From: Desulfuromonadales bacterium
GTDB lineage: Bacteria; Desulfobacterota; Desulfuromonadia; Desulfuromonadales; BM103
DNA: 5,454 nucleotides
Assembly (NCBI GenBank): GCA_029859485.1
Contig: JAOUDB010000202.1
Span: forward strand, 1 to 5,454
Reading direction: 5' to 3'
Shown: piece by piece, positions 1 to 4,840 of the stretch
Numbering within the stretch: position 1 is the stretch's first letter
Layout of the letters: every line of letters starts with the position of its first letter
Program-made: the position numbers and the translations under genes
Notes under the pieces: model-generated
The model's database searches: none
What the model was told of the DNA's origin: nothing
What the model saw: the letters and a program-made list of their open reading frames with translations, nothing else

Positions 1-183
1 TCTAAAGTTATGTATTTTGTTAATTATCTAACATAAATCGTGTAAGCAAGAGGTTCTCTATACTCCATGAAAAGATCACATAGATCGTCACCAACAATAC
101 CTAGTAAAAGTTAAGTTCAAAGAAGTGAGCTTACTATTTATCCTCTCGCATTGTTTTGAAGTCTCCAGAACCGTCAAAACGTA
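1..183. other. AT-rich left-edge region without a recognisable gene
   Basis: I see no convincing gene here. The only open frames are very short and lack ribosome-binding sites, or are overlaps of the transposase gene in other frames. The stretch holds the partial repeat copy C and a small dyad, GTTTTGA (153-159) with TCAAAAC (174-180), separated by 14 nt. The IS1595-family element is inserted just to the right. Any gene further left would lie outside the window. Confidence 0.5.
112..159 (-). repeat. Partial third copy (copy C) of the intergenic repeat
   Basis: The minus-strand core TCAAAACAATGCGAGAGGA (159-141) is identical to the core in copy A (3028-3010). It differs by one base from copy B (4521-4503). 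Weaker similarity continues to about 112, through TAGTAA and a TTCTTTGAAC stretch that lines up with CTCTTTACCGCTGAAC of copy A. To the right of 159 similarity stops, so only about a quarter of the full repeat is present. It may be a truncated or diverged copy. The insertion sequence starts 33 nt away and did not itself cut the repeat. Confidence 0.6.
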
Positions 184-191
184 AAATTCTT
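184..191. repeat. Target-site duplication, left copy (AAATTCTT)
   Basis: The eight bases AAATTCTT directly outside the left end of the insertion sequence are repeated exactly at 1295-1302 outside its right end. Eight base pairs is the duplication length expected of the IS1595 family. An exact match suggests a fairly recent insertion with no later rearrangement of the ends. Confidence 0.9.
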
Positions 192-214
192 CGGACCTAT
201 AACCCAAACAAAGG
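192..214. repeat. Terminal inverted repeat of the IS, transposase 3' side
   Basis: This pairs with 1272-1294, matching 22 of 23 positions, with the single mismatch at 209 against 1277. The transposase stop codon (TAG at 199-197) lies inside this repeat, so the last residues of the protein are encoded by the element's end. Confidence 0.92.
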
Positions 215-1210
215 CAAATGGTTTGGAAGGATGTTGATCCCGCCATTTGAAGACCGCCTGAGTTGAGTCCCTGTTGCATAACGCAGCAGGTTTGCAAATT
301 GATCAAGGAGCGGCAATCGCTCCATAACGATACGTTTTTGGCCCTTGTTGTGGCCGCGTTTCAATGTTTTCTCAACAGGCCGTCGCTGGTTCCATCGGAA
401 GGCTGCTTCTGTCGTATACAGCGACAAGTGCCGTTTGCTCATATAGTGGTAAACGCCCTGTAATGCTCTTTCAAGTGTTGCGTGAAACGATTCAGCCGTA
501 TTGTTATGAACAGGTCCTCGAGCGAATTCTTTTTTACCGTGACTTACTGCCTGGTGGTCAGCAAACCCTGGGGCCAATAAACGGTAGACACTGTGCTCAT
601 CGGTCATCAAATGGGCTTGTGAACTGACTCGTTGTTCTACAAACGGTTTGATTTGTTTCAAGCTGTCGTTGACCACTGGGGCCGCTTTAACCGGGCCTTG
701 ACGTTGAACGGCAGTAGCAACACAGCTTTTAGCAGTACCACGTCCTCGCTTGTGTTTTACCCCATGCTGGTAGCGAGGCTTGCCACCGATGTATTTTTCA
801 TCAAGCTCAACAAGCCCTGAAAGTTTGGGGATTGAGTGTTGGTAAGTTACCATAAGCAACCTCAAGACATGGAGCATGCGCCAAGCGGTTTTCTGGGAAA
901 CTCCAAGCCAGTTGGCAACATAAACCGACGAAACGCCTTTACTGGAATTGACCAGCGAGTACATTGCCTGAAGCCACAACCAAAGGGTCAGCTTGGTGGC
1001 ATGAAATGGTGTCTTGGTCGTAACAGTAAACTGTTGTCGACACGTGGCACATTCCAACAAGCCATCACGGGCTGATTCGCCGTCGATCCGCCATGACTTT
1101 TGTCCGTGGCAATGAGGGCAAACTGGGCCATCAGGCCATAAAATCGTTTCAAAGAATCTCCGACAACTTTGTTCGTCGGGAAAGATCTGACGTAAGTGCT
1201 CGACATTCAT
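197..1210 (-). CDS. IS1595-family (ISXO2-like) transposase
   Basis: This 337-residue DDE transposase catalyses cut-and-join movement of the surrounding insertion sequence by recognising its terminal repeats. An N-terminal zinc ribbon, typical of the family, is visible as C31-P-H-C34 and C54-A-T-C57, probably for DNA binding. A helical region with an HTH-like segment, NWLGVSQKTAWRML, spans about 100-113. The ISXO2-type catalytic core then follows: VELDEKYIGG with D137, LMTDEHSVYR with D204, and an H235-N-N-T-A-E240 block, giving a D-to-E spacing of 35 residues. The start is well supported: a strong AGGAGG Shine-Dalgarno sequence (1224-1219) lies 8 nt before the ATG. The stop codon lies in the terminal inverted repeat. 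No frameshift or internal stop is present, so the enzyme is probably functional. The family call is confident; the exact role of E240 versus N236/N237 is inferred from family alignments I remember. Confidence 0.95.
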   Translation of the reverse strand: MNVEHLRQIFPDEQSCRRFFETILWPDGPVCPHCHGQKSWRIDGESARDGLLECATCRQQFTVTTKTPFHATKLTLWLWLQAMYSLVNSSKGVSSVYVANWLGVSQKTAWRMLHVLRLLMVTYQHSIPKLSGLVELDEKYIGGKPRYQHGVKHKRGRGTAKSCVATAVQRQGPVKAAPVVNDSLKQIKPFVEQRVSSQAHLMTDEHSVYRLLAPGFADHQAVSHGKKEFARGPVHNNTAESFHATLERALQGVYHYMSKRHLSLYTTEAAFRWNQRRPVEKTLKRGHNKGQKRIVMERLPLLDQFANLLRYATGTQLRRSSNGGINILPNHLPLFGL

Positions 1211-1271
1211 GAAATATCCCTCCTCTTTTGAAGGGAATTATCGATTACAGCACTGTCAATTTACGTCACAA

Positions 1272-1294
1272 CCTTTTTTTGGGTTATAGGTCCG
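1272..1294. repeat. Terminal inverted repeat of the IS, transposase 5' side
   Basis: This is the mirror of 192-214 with one mismatch. It lies 61 bp before the transposase start, so the space between the end and the Shine-Dalgarno sequence is only about 50 bp and must hold any element-borne promoter. I did not find a well-spaced sigma-70 promoter in it. Confidence 0.92.
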
Positions 1295-1302
1295 AAATTC
1301 TT
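1295..1302. repeat. Target-site duplication, right copy (AAATTCTT)
   Basis: Exact copy of 184-191, directly abutting the outer end of the insertion sequence. Removing the element and one copy would restore the pre-insertion sequence, an intergenic stretch between repeat copy C and the cls hairpin. Confidence 0.9.
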
Positions 1303-1320
1303 ATTACCCCTGCAATATAA

Positions 1321-1352
1321 GAAAGCCCACGATCGAAAGATTGAGGGCTTTC
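1321..1352. terminator. Hairpin downstream of cls, probable (bidirectional) terminator
   Basis: GAAAGCCC (1321-1328) pairs with GGGCTTTC (1345-1352). After one A/A mismatch the stem continues for five more pairs (1330-1334 with 1339-1343, one G-T wobble) to a GAAA loop read on the plus strand. It lies 62 nt past the cls stop codon, where a terminator is expected. On the minus strand it is followed by TTATATT, a weak T-tract; on the plus strand it is followed by GTGTTTTAT, a better one. It may therefore work in both directions. No plus-strand gene is visible upstream of it in this window. Confidence 0.65.
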
Positions 1353-1414
1353 GTGTTTTATAAATGGGTGGTCAAGGATGGATGTTTTTTTTCTCGCGAC
1401 GTGGGTCGATCAGA

Positions 1415-2854
1415 TTAAAGGATCGGCGATAAGAGCCGCGATCCAGCGATGGCGATTCGTACGGGTAACGACTTCGATGTCGTTTCCTCAAGTGTGGCCA
1501 GGTGGCATTCATCGAAATCGGCTGTCAGCATTTGCGCCACCTGCGTGGCAAACGGGCGGTTGGAAACAAGTACGGAAAGTTCAAAGTTGAGCCGGAACGA
1601 GCGATTATCAAGATTAGCAGTTCCGACCACGGCTAGATCGTCATCTACGAGCATTACTTTCTGATGCAGAAAACCTTTACGGTAGCGATAGAATTGTACT
1701 CCTGCTGTCTGTGCGTCTTTCATATAGGCAAAAGCCGCAAACCAGACAGTCCGTTTGTCTGGGTTCTCCGGAATCATTACCCGCACATCGACACCGCGAA
1801 GCGCGGCGAGGATCAGCGCTTCCAACACCGCTTCGTTCGGCACGAAATAGGGGCTGGTAATCCAAGCGCGCTCTTTAGCCACGTTCAACATCTGTACAAA
1901 GAAAAGGCTACACGTCTCCAGTTCGTCCGCAGGGCCCGAAGGCACGATCAAAACGTTGGCATCGGAGACCGTGGGTTTCGGTGCCCAGTTCAATTCGGGA
2001 ATTTCCCCCGTCACCCAAAACCAGTTCTCAAGGAAGGCGGTCTGTAGCCCCATCACCGCAGGGCCAGTCAACTTAAGGTGTGTGTCGCGCCAAGAACCGA
2101 AACGTTTACTCCCGCCTAGATATTCATTGCCTACATTGTGCCCGCCAGCAAAGCCGGTTTTTCCATCGACAACTACGATCTTGCGATGGTTGCGAAAATT
2201 AAGTTGGAAACGGTTTCTGAACCTATTTGGGCTTCCAAACGCATGGACCATTGCTCCGGAGGCGACTAACTCTTGCCGGTAGCTTTGAGGTAAAGCATAG
2301 CTTCCGATGGAATCGTAAAGGAAGTAGACCTGTACCCCGGCACTTTGCCTGTCGAGCAATCGTTGCTGCAATTCACGGCCCAGATCGTCATCATGTACGA
2401 TGAAAAATTCAACCAGAACGTAATCTTGGGCCTGGTCGATCGCAGCGAAAATTGTCTCGAAGGTCGTCCTGCCGTTGACCAGCAAGTCCACAGCGTTGCC
2501 CCCGGTGAACATCATGCCTGAGAGTTTTTCCATAAACCTGCCAAGCGTTGCTCGGCCGGTGAGTTCCTTATGGAAAGGCAACCACTGTGTTTTCAGGTAC
2601 GAAGTTGTCTCCTGGATTGATATTTCATCGCACCGCTTAGGATGCTGAGAAACCTCGTGCTTGCGTCGGCCGAAAAAAGCATACAATGGCAAAGCCAAGT
2701 ATGGTGCCGTGACCAGAGATAGCGCCCATGCAATCGCACCTTGCGAGGTGCGGGTGTTGAGGATGGCATGCACGGCCACGATCACGCCCGTAATTTCAAG
2801 CGCAGCGAGAAAGAGGCCAATCAGGGTAAGGTCTTCAAAGGAAAAACTGAACAT
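1415..2854 (-). CDS. cls: Cardiolipin synthase (ClsA-type, two HKD motifs)
   Basis: This 479-residue inner-membrane enzyme of the phospholipase D superfamily condenses two phosphatidylglycerol molecules into cardiolipin and glycerol. Two hydrophobic segments (about 9-31 and 39-61) give the N-terminal membrane anchor typical of ClsA. Both catalytic HKD motifs are intact: NHRKIVVVDGKTGFAGGHN with H223, K225 and D230, and LHQKVMLVDDDLAVVGTANL with H397, K399 and D404. Length agrees with E. coli ClsA (486), and the C-terminus (SRLLSPIL) is family-like. The ATG at 2854 begins a normal membrane anchor; a modest AGGA (2870-2867) lies 12 nt upstream, longer than ideal. A candidate -10 element lies at 2898-2893, just beyond repeat copy A, which suggests independent transcription. 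A hairpin follows the stop. ClsA rather than ClsB/ClsC is favoured by the two transmembrane segments and length. Confidence 0.96.
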   Translation of the reverse strand: MFSFSFEDLTLIGLFLAALEITGVIVAVHAILNTRTSQGAIAWALSLVTAPYLALPLYAFFGRRKHEVSQHPKRCDEISIQETTSYLKTQWLPFHKELTGRATLGRFMEKLSGMMFTGGNAVDLLVNGRTTFETIFAAIDQAQDYVLVEFFIVHDDDLGRELQQRLLDRQSAGVQVYFLYDSIGSYALPQSYRQELVASGAMVHAFGSPNRFRNRFQLNFRNHRKIVVVDGKTGFAGGHNVGNEYLGGSKRFGSWRDTHLKLTGPAVMGLQTAFLENWFWVTGEIPELNWAPKPTVSDANVLIVPSGPADELETCSLFFVQMLNVAKERAWITSPYFVPNEAVLEALILAALRGVDVRVMIPENPDKRTVWFAAFAYMKDAQTAGVQFYRYRKGFLHQKVMLVDDDLAVVGTANLDNRSFRLNFELSVLVSNRPFATQVAQMLTADFDECHLATLEETTSKSLPVRIAIAGSRLLSPIL

Positions 2855-2892
2855 TGGTCAAAAGAATCCTATAAGGAAAAATCACTGACTTA

Positions 2893-2898
2893 ATTATA
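2893..2898 (-). promoter_or_regulatory. Candidate -10 element for cls
   Basis: A perfect TATAAT reads on the minus strand at 2898-2893, 38 nt before the cls ATG. It would give a leader of roughly 30 nt. No good -35 lies at 16-18 nt: a TTGCCA is present at 2915-2910 but only 11 nt away, too close. The site lies just past the edge of repeat copy A, so the repeat would be upstream promoter DNA. The evidence is the -10 match and position only. Confidence 0.35.
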
Positions 2899-2919
2899 CC
2901 CATATTCCATGGCAAACTT

Positions 2920-3082
2920 CTGAATGAAATTCTTACTGACCCTGATATCTAAGAATGGATTTGTGGGAGATATATCGTTCAGCGGTAAAGAGGTGATATT
3001 TACTAAAAGTCCTCTCGCATTGTTTTGATGATAATGAATTGGCGTGTTTGAGGTGTTTACTAGAAGCCCTGATAAACAATAA
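2920..3082 (-). repeat. Intergenic repeat copy A (~163 bp)
   Basis: This aligns along its length with 4386-4574 in the same orientation, at about four identical positions in five by eye. The main difference is a ~20 nt segment present only in copy B. Shared landmarks on the plus strand are CTTACTGACCCTGA, TGTGGGAGATAT, TTACTAAAAGTCCTCTCG, ATTGTTTTGA, GTTTGAGGTGTTTACTA and CCCTGATA. It contains an internal direct repeat: GAGGTGATATTTACTA at 2990 and GAGGTGTTTACTA at 3050, each continuing into AAG and CCT, a period of 60 nt. The copy lies between the lipoprotein terminator and the cls promoter region. Function is unknown. Confidence 0.85.
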
Positions 3083-3084
3083 AA

Positions 3085-3112
3085 GGCCACTAAGGATCGA
3101 ACCTTGGTGGCC
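3085..3112 (-). terminator. Rho-independent terminator of the lipoprotein gene
   Basis: An 11 bp stem (3085-3095 with 3102-3112, one T-G wobble) closes a 6 nt loop. On the minus strand the stem is GGCCACCAAGG paired with CCTTAGTGGCC, followed by TTTTATTG. It lies about 70 nt after the stop codon of the lipoprotein gene and immediately before repeat copy A. The plus strand also has a T-run a few bases after the stem (ATAAATTTT), so some activity in the other direction is possible. Confidence 0.85.
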
Positions 3113-3182
3113 ATAAATTTTGTGTTAAAAAGTTTACTGAATACCTCTATCAATAAGAAGCCCATTTTCTTCTCGTAACCCG

Positions 3183-4217
3183 TCATTTAAAATATCCTAT
3201 ACTTTTAATGTCTCTTCGATCGTAGTTTACCCCTGTCGTGTGCCCAAAGGTGTATTCATAGGTACCGACAACAAACCTATCATCAATATGAGTAATGGTG
3301 ATTTTCTGAACATCACCAAATTTGGATTCTACTAAAACAACATCACCCATCTTAAATTCAAGTTCATTTTTTGCGATATTTGTGTTTGCCAGTAAGGGCA
3401 ACCCGCTCATTTCAACATGCATCAAGTCATTCAACATATCAATTGCAAGCTTTTCCAATAAGTTGTCAAGAGCGGTGCGAACCGGTTCATCGTTGTTAGC
3501 TCGCCATTCTGCCGTTGACATCTTCACAGGGCTAACTGACTGGAAGTCTTTGATAAGTAATGGTTTCACATCACCAGCATGCATCACTTCGAGATTTGCT
3601 GAAGCTTGGAGGAAATAGGGTGTATCAGGGCCAGAACCGACGGTAGCAAGTTCGGTCATCGCGATCCTTAATGTCCACTCGGGCACTGTGGTAGTTAGTG
3701 TCTTCTCCATAGATGGCGGGACGATGGCCACGGCCTCAAGCCTCTTCTTCTCTACTAAGTTGACAAGGCGTTGGCTGGCAATAGGATTCCTTAGCGCTTC
3801 CGTCAGCATGTTTCGCTTCGTTTCTACACCATCTGCACTTTCAGAGTTTATCGCGCCATACGCCGCACCACCAACTGCAGCGGCAGCAGTCGTCCCGGGC
3901 AAGACAATCCCCAAACATGGTGCAAAGAAAATTGGCCCTGTAGCTAAACACGACAGCGTGCCGATGGCTAAGGCAGTCCCACCACTTACGGCGCCTCCGG
4001 CGACTGCTCCACCACCTTTGCCAGAAGAACCTTCAACCTTCACAGCAGTATCATTGTCTCCCGTAATAGCCATCGCACGACTGAGGTCCAATTGACAATC
4101 TTCTGTGATGGCCTCCACGTGGCTTAGGTCAGACTGTTGAGGACTCTTTGGAACACCTGCACAACCTGTAGTAAGGATCGAAGCCACGACAAGCGACAAT
4201 GCGAATGGTATCTTCAT
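3183..4217 (-). CDS. Predicted lipoprotein of unknown function, glycine-rich
   Basis: I do not recognise this 344-residue protein. The N-terminus MKIPFALSLVVASILTTGC is a lipoprotein signal with cleavage before C19 (the -3 residue is T, slightly unusual). Residue +2 is alanine, so it lacks the aspartate inner-membrane retention signal and would be expected in the outer membrane. Residues about 67-122 form a Gly/Ala-rich hydrophobic tract with two cysteines (C90, C101), resembling glycine-zipper membrane segments. A soluble, mixed alpha/beta stretch follows (about 130-275). The last 60 residues (FKMGDVVLVESKFGDVQKI to the end) read as a small beta-rich domain, perhaps SH3-like. The start is supported by GGGAG (4228-4224) 6 nt before the ATG. 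The gene sits alone between repeat copies B and A with its own terminator, so it is probably monocistronic or coupled only to the micro-ORF upstream. A role in the envelope is inferred from the signal alone. Confidence 0.85.
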   Translation of the reverse strand: MKIPFALSLVVASILTTGCAGVPKSPQQSDLSHVEAITEDCQLDLSRAMAITGDNDTAVKVEGSSGKGGGAVAGGAVSGGTALAIGTLSCLATGPIFFAPCLGIVLPGTTAAAAVGGAAYGAINSESADGVETKRNMLTEALRNPIASQRLVNLVEKKRLEAVAIVPPSMEKTLTTTVPEWTLRIAMTELATVGSGPDTPYFLQASANLEVMHAGDVKPLLIKDFQSVSPVKMSTAEWRANNDEPVRTALDNLLEKLAIDMLNDLMHVEMSGLPLLANTNIAKNELEFKMGDVVLVESKFGDVQKITITHIDDRFVVGTYEYTFGHTTGVNYDRRDIKSIGYFK

Positions 4218-4244
4218 CCGAATCTCCCTTTACAAGTAACTAAA

Positions 4245-4304
4245 TCAAAGAGTCGCCCCAGCACAGCAAATAGCAACCAGTAGAAACCAGGTTGTTAGAG
4301 TCAT
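4245..4304 (-). CDS. Possible 19-residue hydrophobic micro-ORF upstream of the lipoprotein
   Basis: The frame reads MTLTTWFLLVAICCAGATL and then TGA. A good Shine-Dalgarno sequence, AAGGA (4315-4311), stands 6 nt before its ATG, which is better than chance for a frame this short. The peptide is almost entirely hydrophobic, with two adjacent cysteines and no charged residue. It could be a tiny membrane peptide or an upstream frame affecting the lipoprotein gene, whose start is 27 nt past this stop. Against it: very short frames with a Shine-Dalgarno-like sequence also occur by chance, and the peptide lacks the basic residues usual in small membrane proteins. No known family is recognised. Confidence 0.3.
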   Translation of the reverse strand: MTLTTWFLLVAICCAGATL

Positions 4305-4385
4305 GTTGTTTCCTTGTATCATTTAATTTTCGACAGTCCAACCTAGTGCGCGATTTTACTCAAAATACTCTATCTCATATTTAAG

Positions 4386-4574
4386 CTGAAATGCGAAACT
4401 CTTGCTGACCCTGACATATGCAAGAAGGGGGGAGACCATATATAAGAATGAACCTGTGGGAGATATAAAGTTCGGCAGTAAAGAGGAAATGATTACTAAA
4501 AGTCCTCTCGAATTGTTTTGACGATAACAAGTGGCGAGTTTGAGGTGTTTACTATAAACCCTGATACCTAATAA
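4386..4574 (-). repeat. Intergenic repeat copy B (~189 bp)
   Basis: Copy of the repeat at 2920-3082, same orientation, with an extra ~20 nt near 4420-4443 that includes a run of six G. The internal duplication is present here too: GAGGAAATGATTACTAAAAG from 4483 and GAGGTGTTTACTATAAACCC from 4542, a period of 59 nt. In the second unit, GTTTA-CTA-TAAAC with outer AGG/CCT forms an 8 bp hairpin with a single bulged base. On the minus strand the similarity to copy A begins directly after the stop codon of the Excalibur remnant and ends about 80 nt before the micro-ORF. Function is unknown. Confidence 0.85.
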
Positions 4575-4781
4575 TTATCGACAAAGTGCCTCGCATGTCA
4601 CTTTATCTTCATTCCCATCCAAACGACCCAACCCACAATCGTTCAGATAGAACTTGGCTTCAGCACAGTTTGTCATCTCTTTACAGTACCGCTTCCTCCC
4701 ACAGGTAAAGTCACAAGCCGAAGCCTGTACGAGAGATGCTTGCCTCTTGCTCTTGCCCTTACTCCACTCCCACGGGGGGGG
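4575..4781 (-). pseudogene. Start-less remnant of an Excalibur-domain protein, probably the C-terminus of an SNase-type nuclease
   Basis: The minus strand carries a 68-codon open frame that ends in TAA (4577-4575). It opens after an in-frame TAG (4784-4782) and has no usable start codon. It begins PPPWEWSKGKSKR and continues with a cysteine-rich domain: CDFTCGRKRYCKEM, CAEAKFYLNDCGL, RLDGNEDKVTCEALCR. Eight cysteines and the aspartate loop followed by V-x-C-E match the Excalibur calcium-binding domain, except that the loop ends in K where glycine is usual. The PPWEW motif with basic residues resembles the end of the staphylococcal-nuclease-like domain that often precedes Excalibur domains. 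The nuclease core is absent; tesB lies where it should be. A run of eight C (4781-4774) marks the break: in the shifted frame an ATG at 4815 gives MSFSLHRRQALAPP leading up to PWEW. This fits truncation plus a homopolymer frameshift. The domain call is from memory of the family, without a search. Confidence 0.6.
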
Positions 4782-4840
4782 CTAAAGCTTGCCTGCGGTG
4801 CAACGAAAAAGACATGCCCGTAGGGCCAGACACTAAAGTC

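Larger units (their letters stand above)
192..1294 (-). mobile_element. Complete IS1595-family insertion sequence (1103 bp)
   Basis: The element is bounded by inverted repeats that begin CGGACCTATAACCCAAA, continue through one mismatch, and end AAAGG (22 of 23 positions match). An exact 8 bp direct repeat, AAATTCTT, lies immediately outside. It carries a single transposase gene filling almost the whole element, transcribed on the minus strand, so the transposase-proximal left end of the element is at 1294. Size, one-gene organisation, zinc-ribbon DDE transposase and 8 bp duplication all agree with IS1595. I cannot name the exact member. The element sits between the partial repeat copy C and the hairpin downstream of cls, so it interrupts no visible gene. 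With intact ends and an intact transposase it looks capable of movement. Confidence 0.93.

Noticed and set aside
88..306. Minus-strand open frame of 72 codons at the left end
   Set aside because: It overlaps the end of the transposase gene and the IS boundary in another frame, has no Shine-Dalgarno sequence and no recognisable protein features.
1237..1259. TTGACA (1259-1254) and GATAAT (1242-1237) as a transposase promoter
   Set aside because: The spacing is only 11 nt, far too short for sigma-70. Neither box has a good partner at 16-18 nt.
3085..3112. tRNA T-arm, because the minus strand reads GGTTCGATCC
   Set aside because: The stem continues symmetrically for 11 bp around this loop and ends in a T-run. 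No D-arm, anticodon arm or acceptor stem accompanies it, so it is a terminator hairpin.
2890..3186. A 98-codon minus-strand frame whose ATG overlaps the lipoprotein stop (ATGA) and has AGGA upstream
   Set aside because: It runs straight through the strong terminator hairpin and repeat copy A. The corresponding frame in copy B is broken by a one-base indel and stops, so the repeat is not conserved as coding sequence. The repeated peptide GLLVNTS/GLLVNIT merely reflects the 60 nt DNA duplication.
4230..4385. A sigma-70 promoter for the lipoprotein gene
   Set aside because: TAAAAT and TATTTT resemble -10 boxes in this AT-rich stretch, but no -35 of reasonable quality lies 16-18 nt upstream, so I do not place one.
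2920..4574. Integron attC sites, suggested by one-gene modules ending in repeats
   Set aside because: I looked for the RYYYAAC and GTTRRRY core sites bracketing the repeats and found none in the right places. The copies also do not fold into one long imperfect hairpin as attC sites do, and no integrase is visible.
4802..4826. GCCC-TAC-GGGC hairpin followed by TCTTTTT on the minus strand, as a tesB terminator
   Set aside because: The stem is only 4 bp and the T-run starts several bases after it. Position after tesB is right but the structure is too weak to call.
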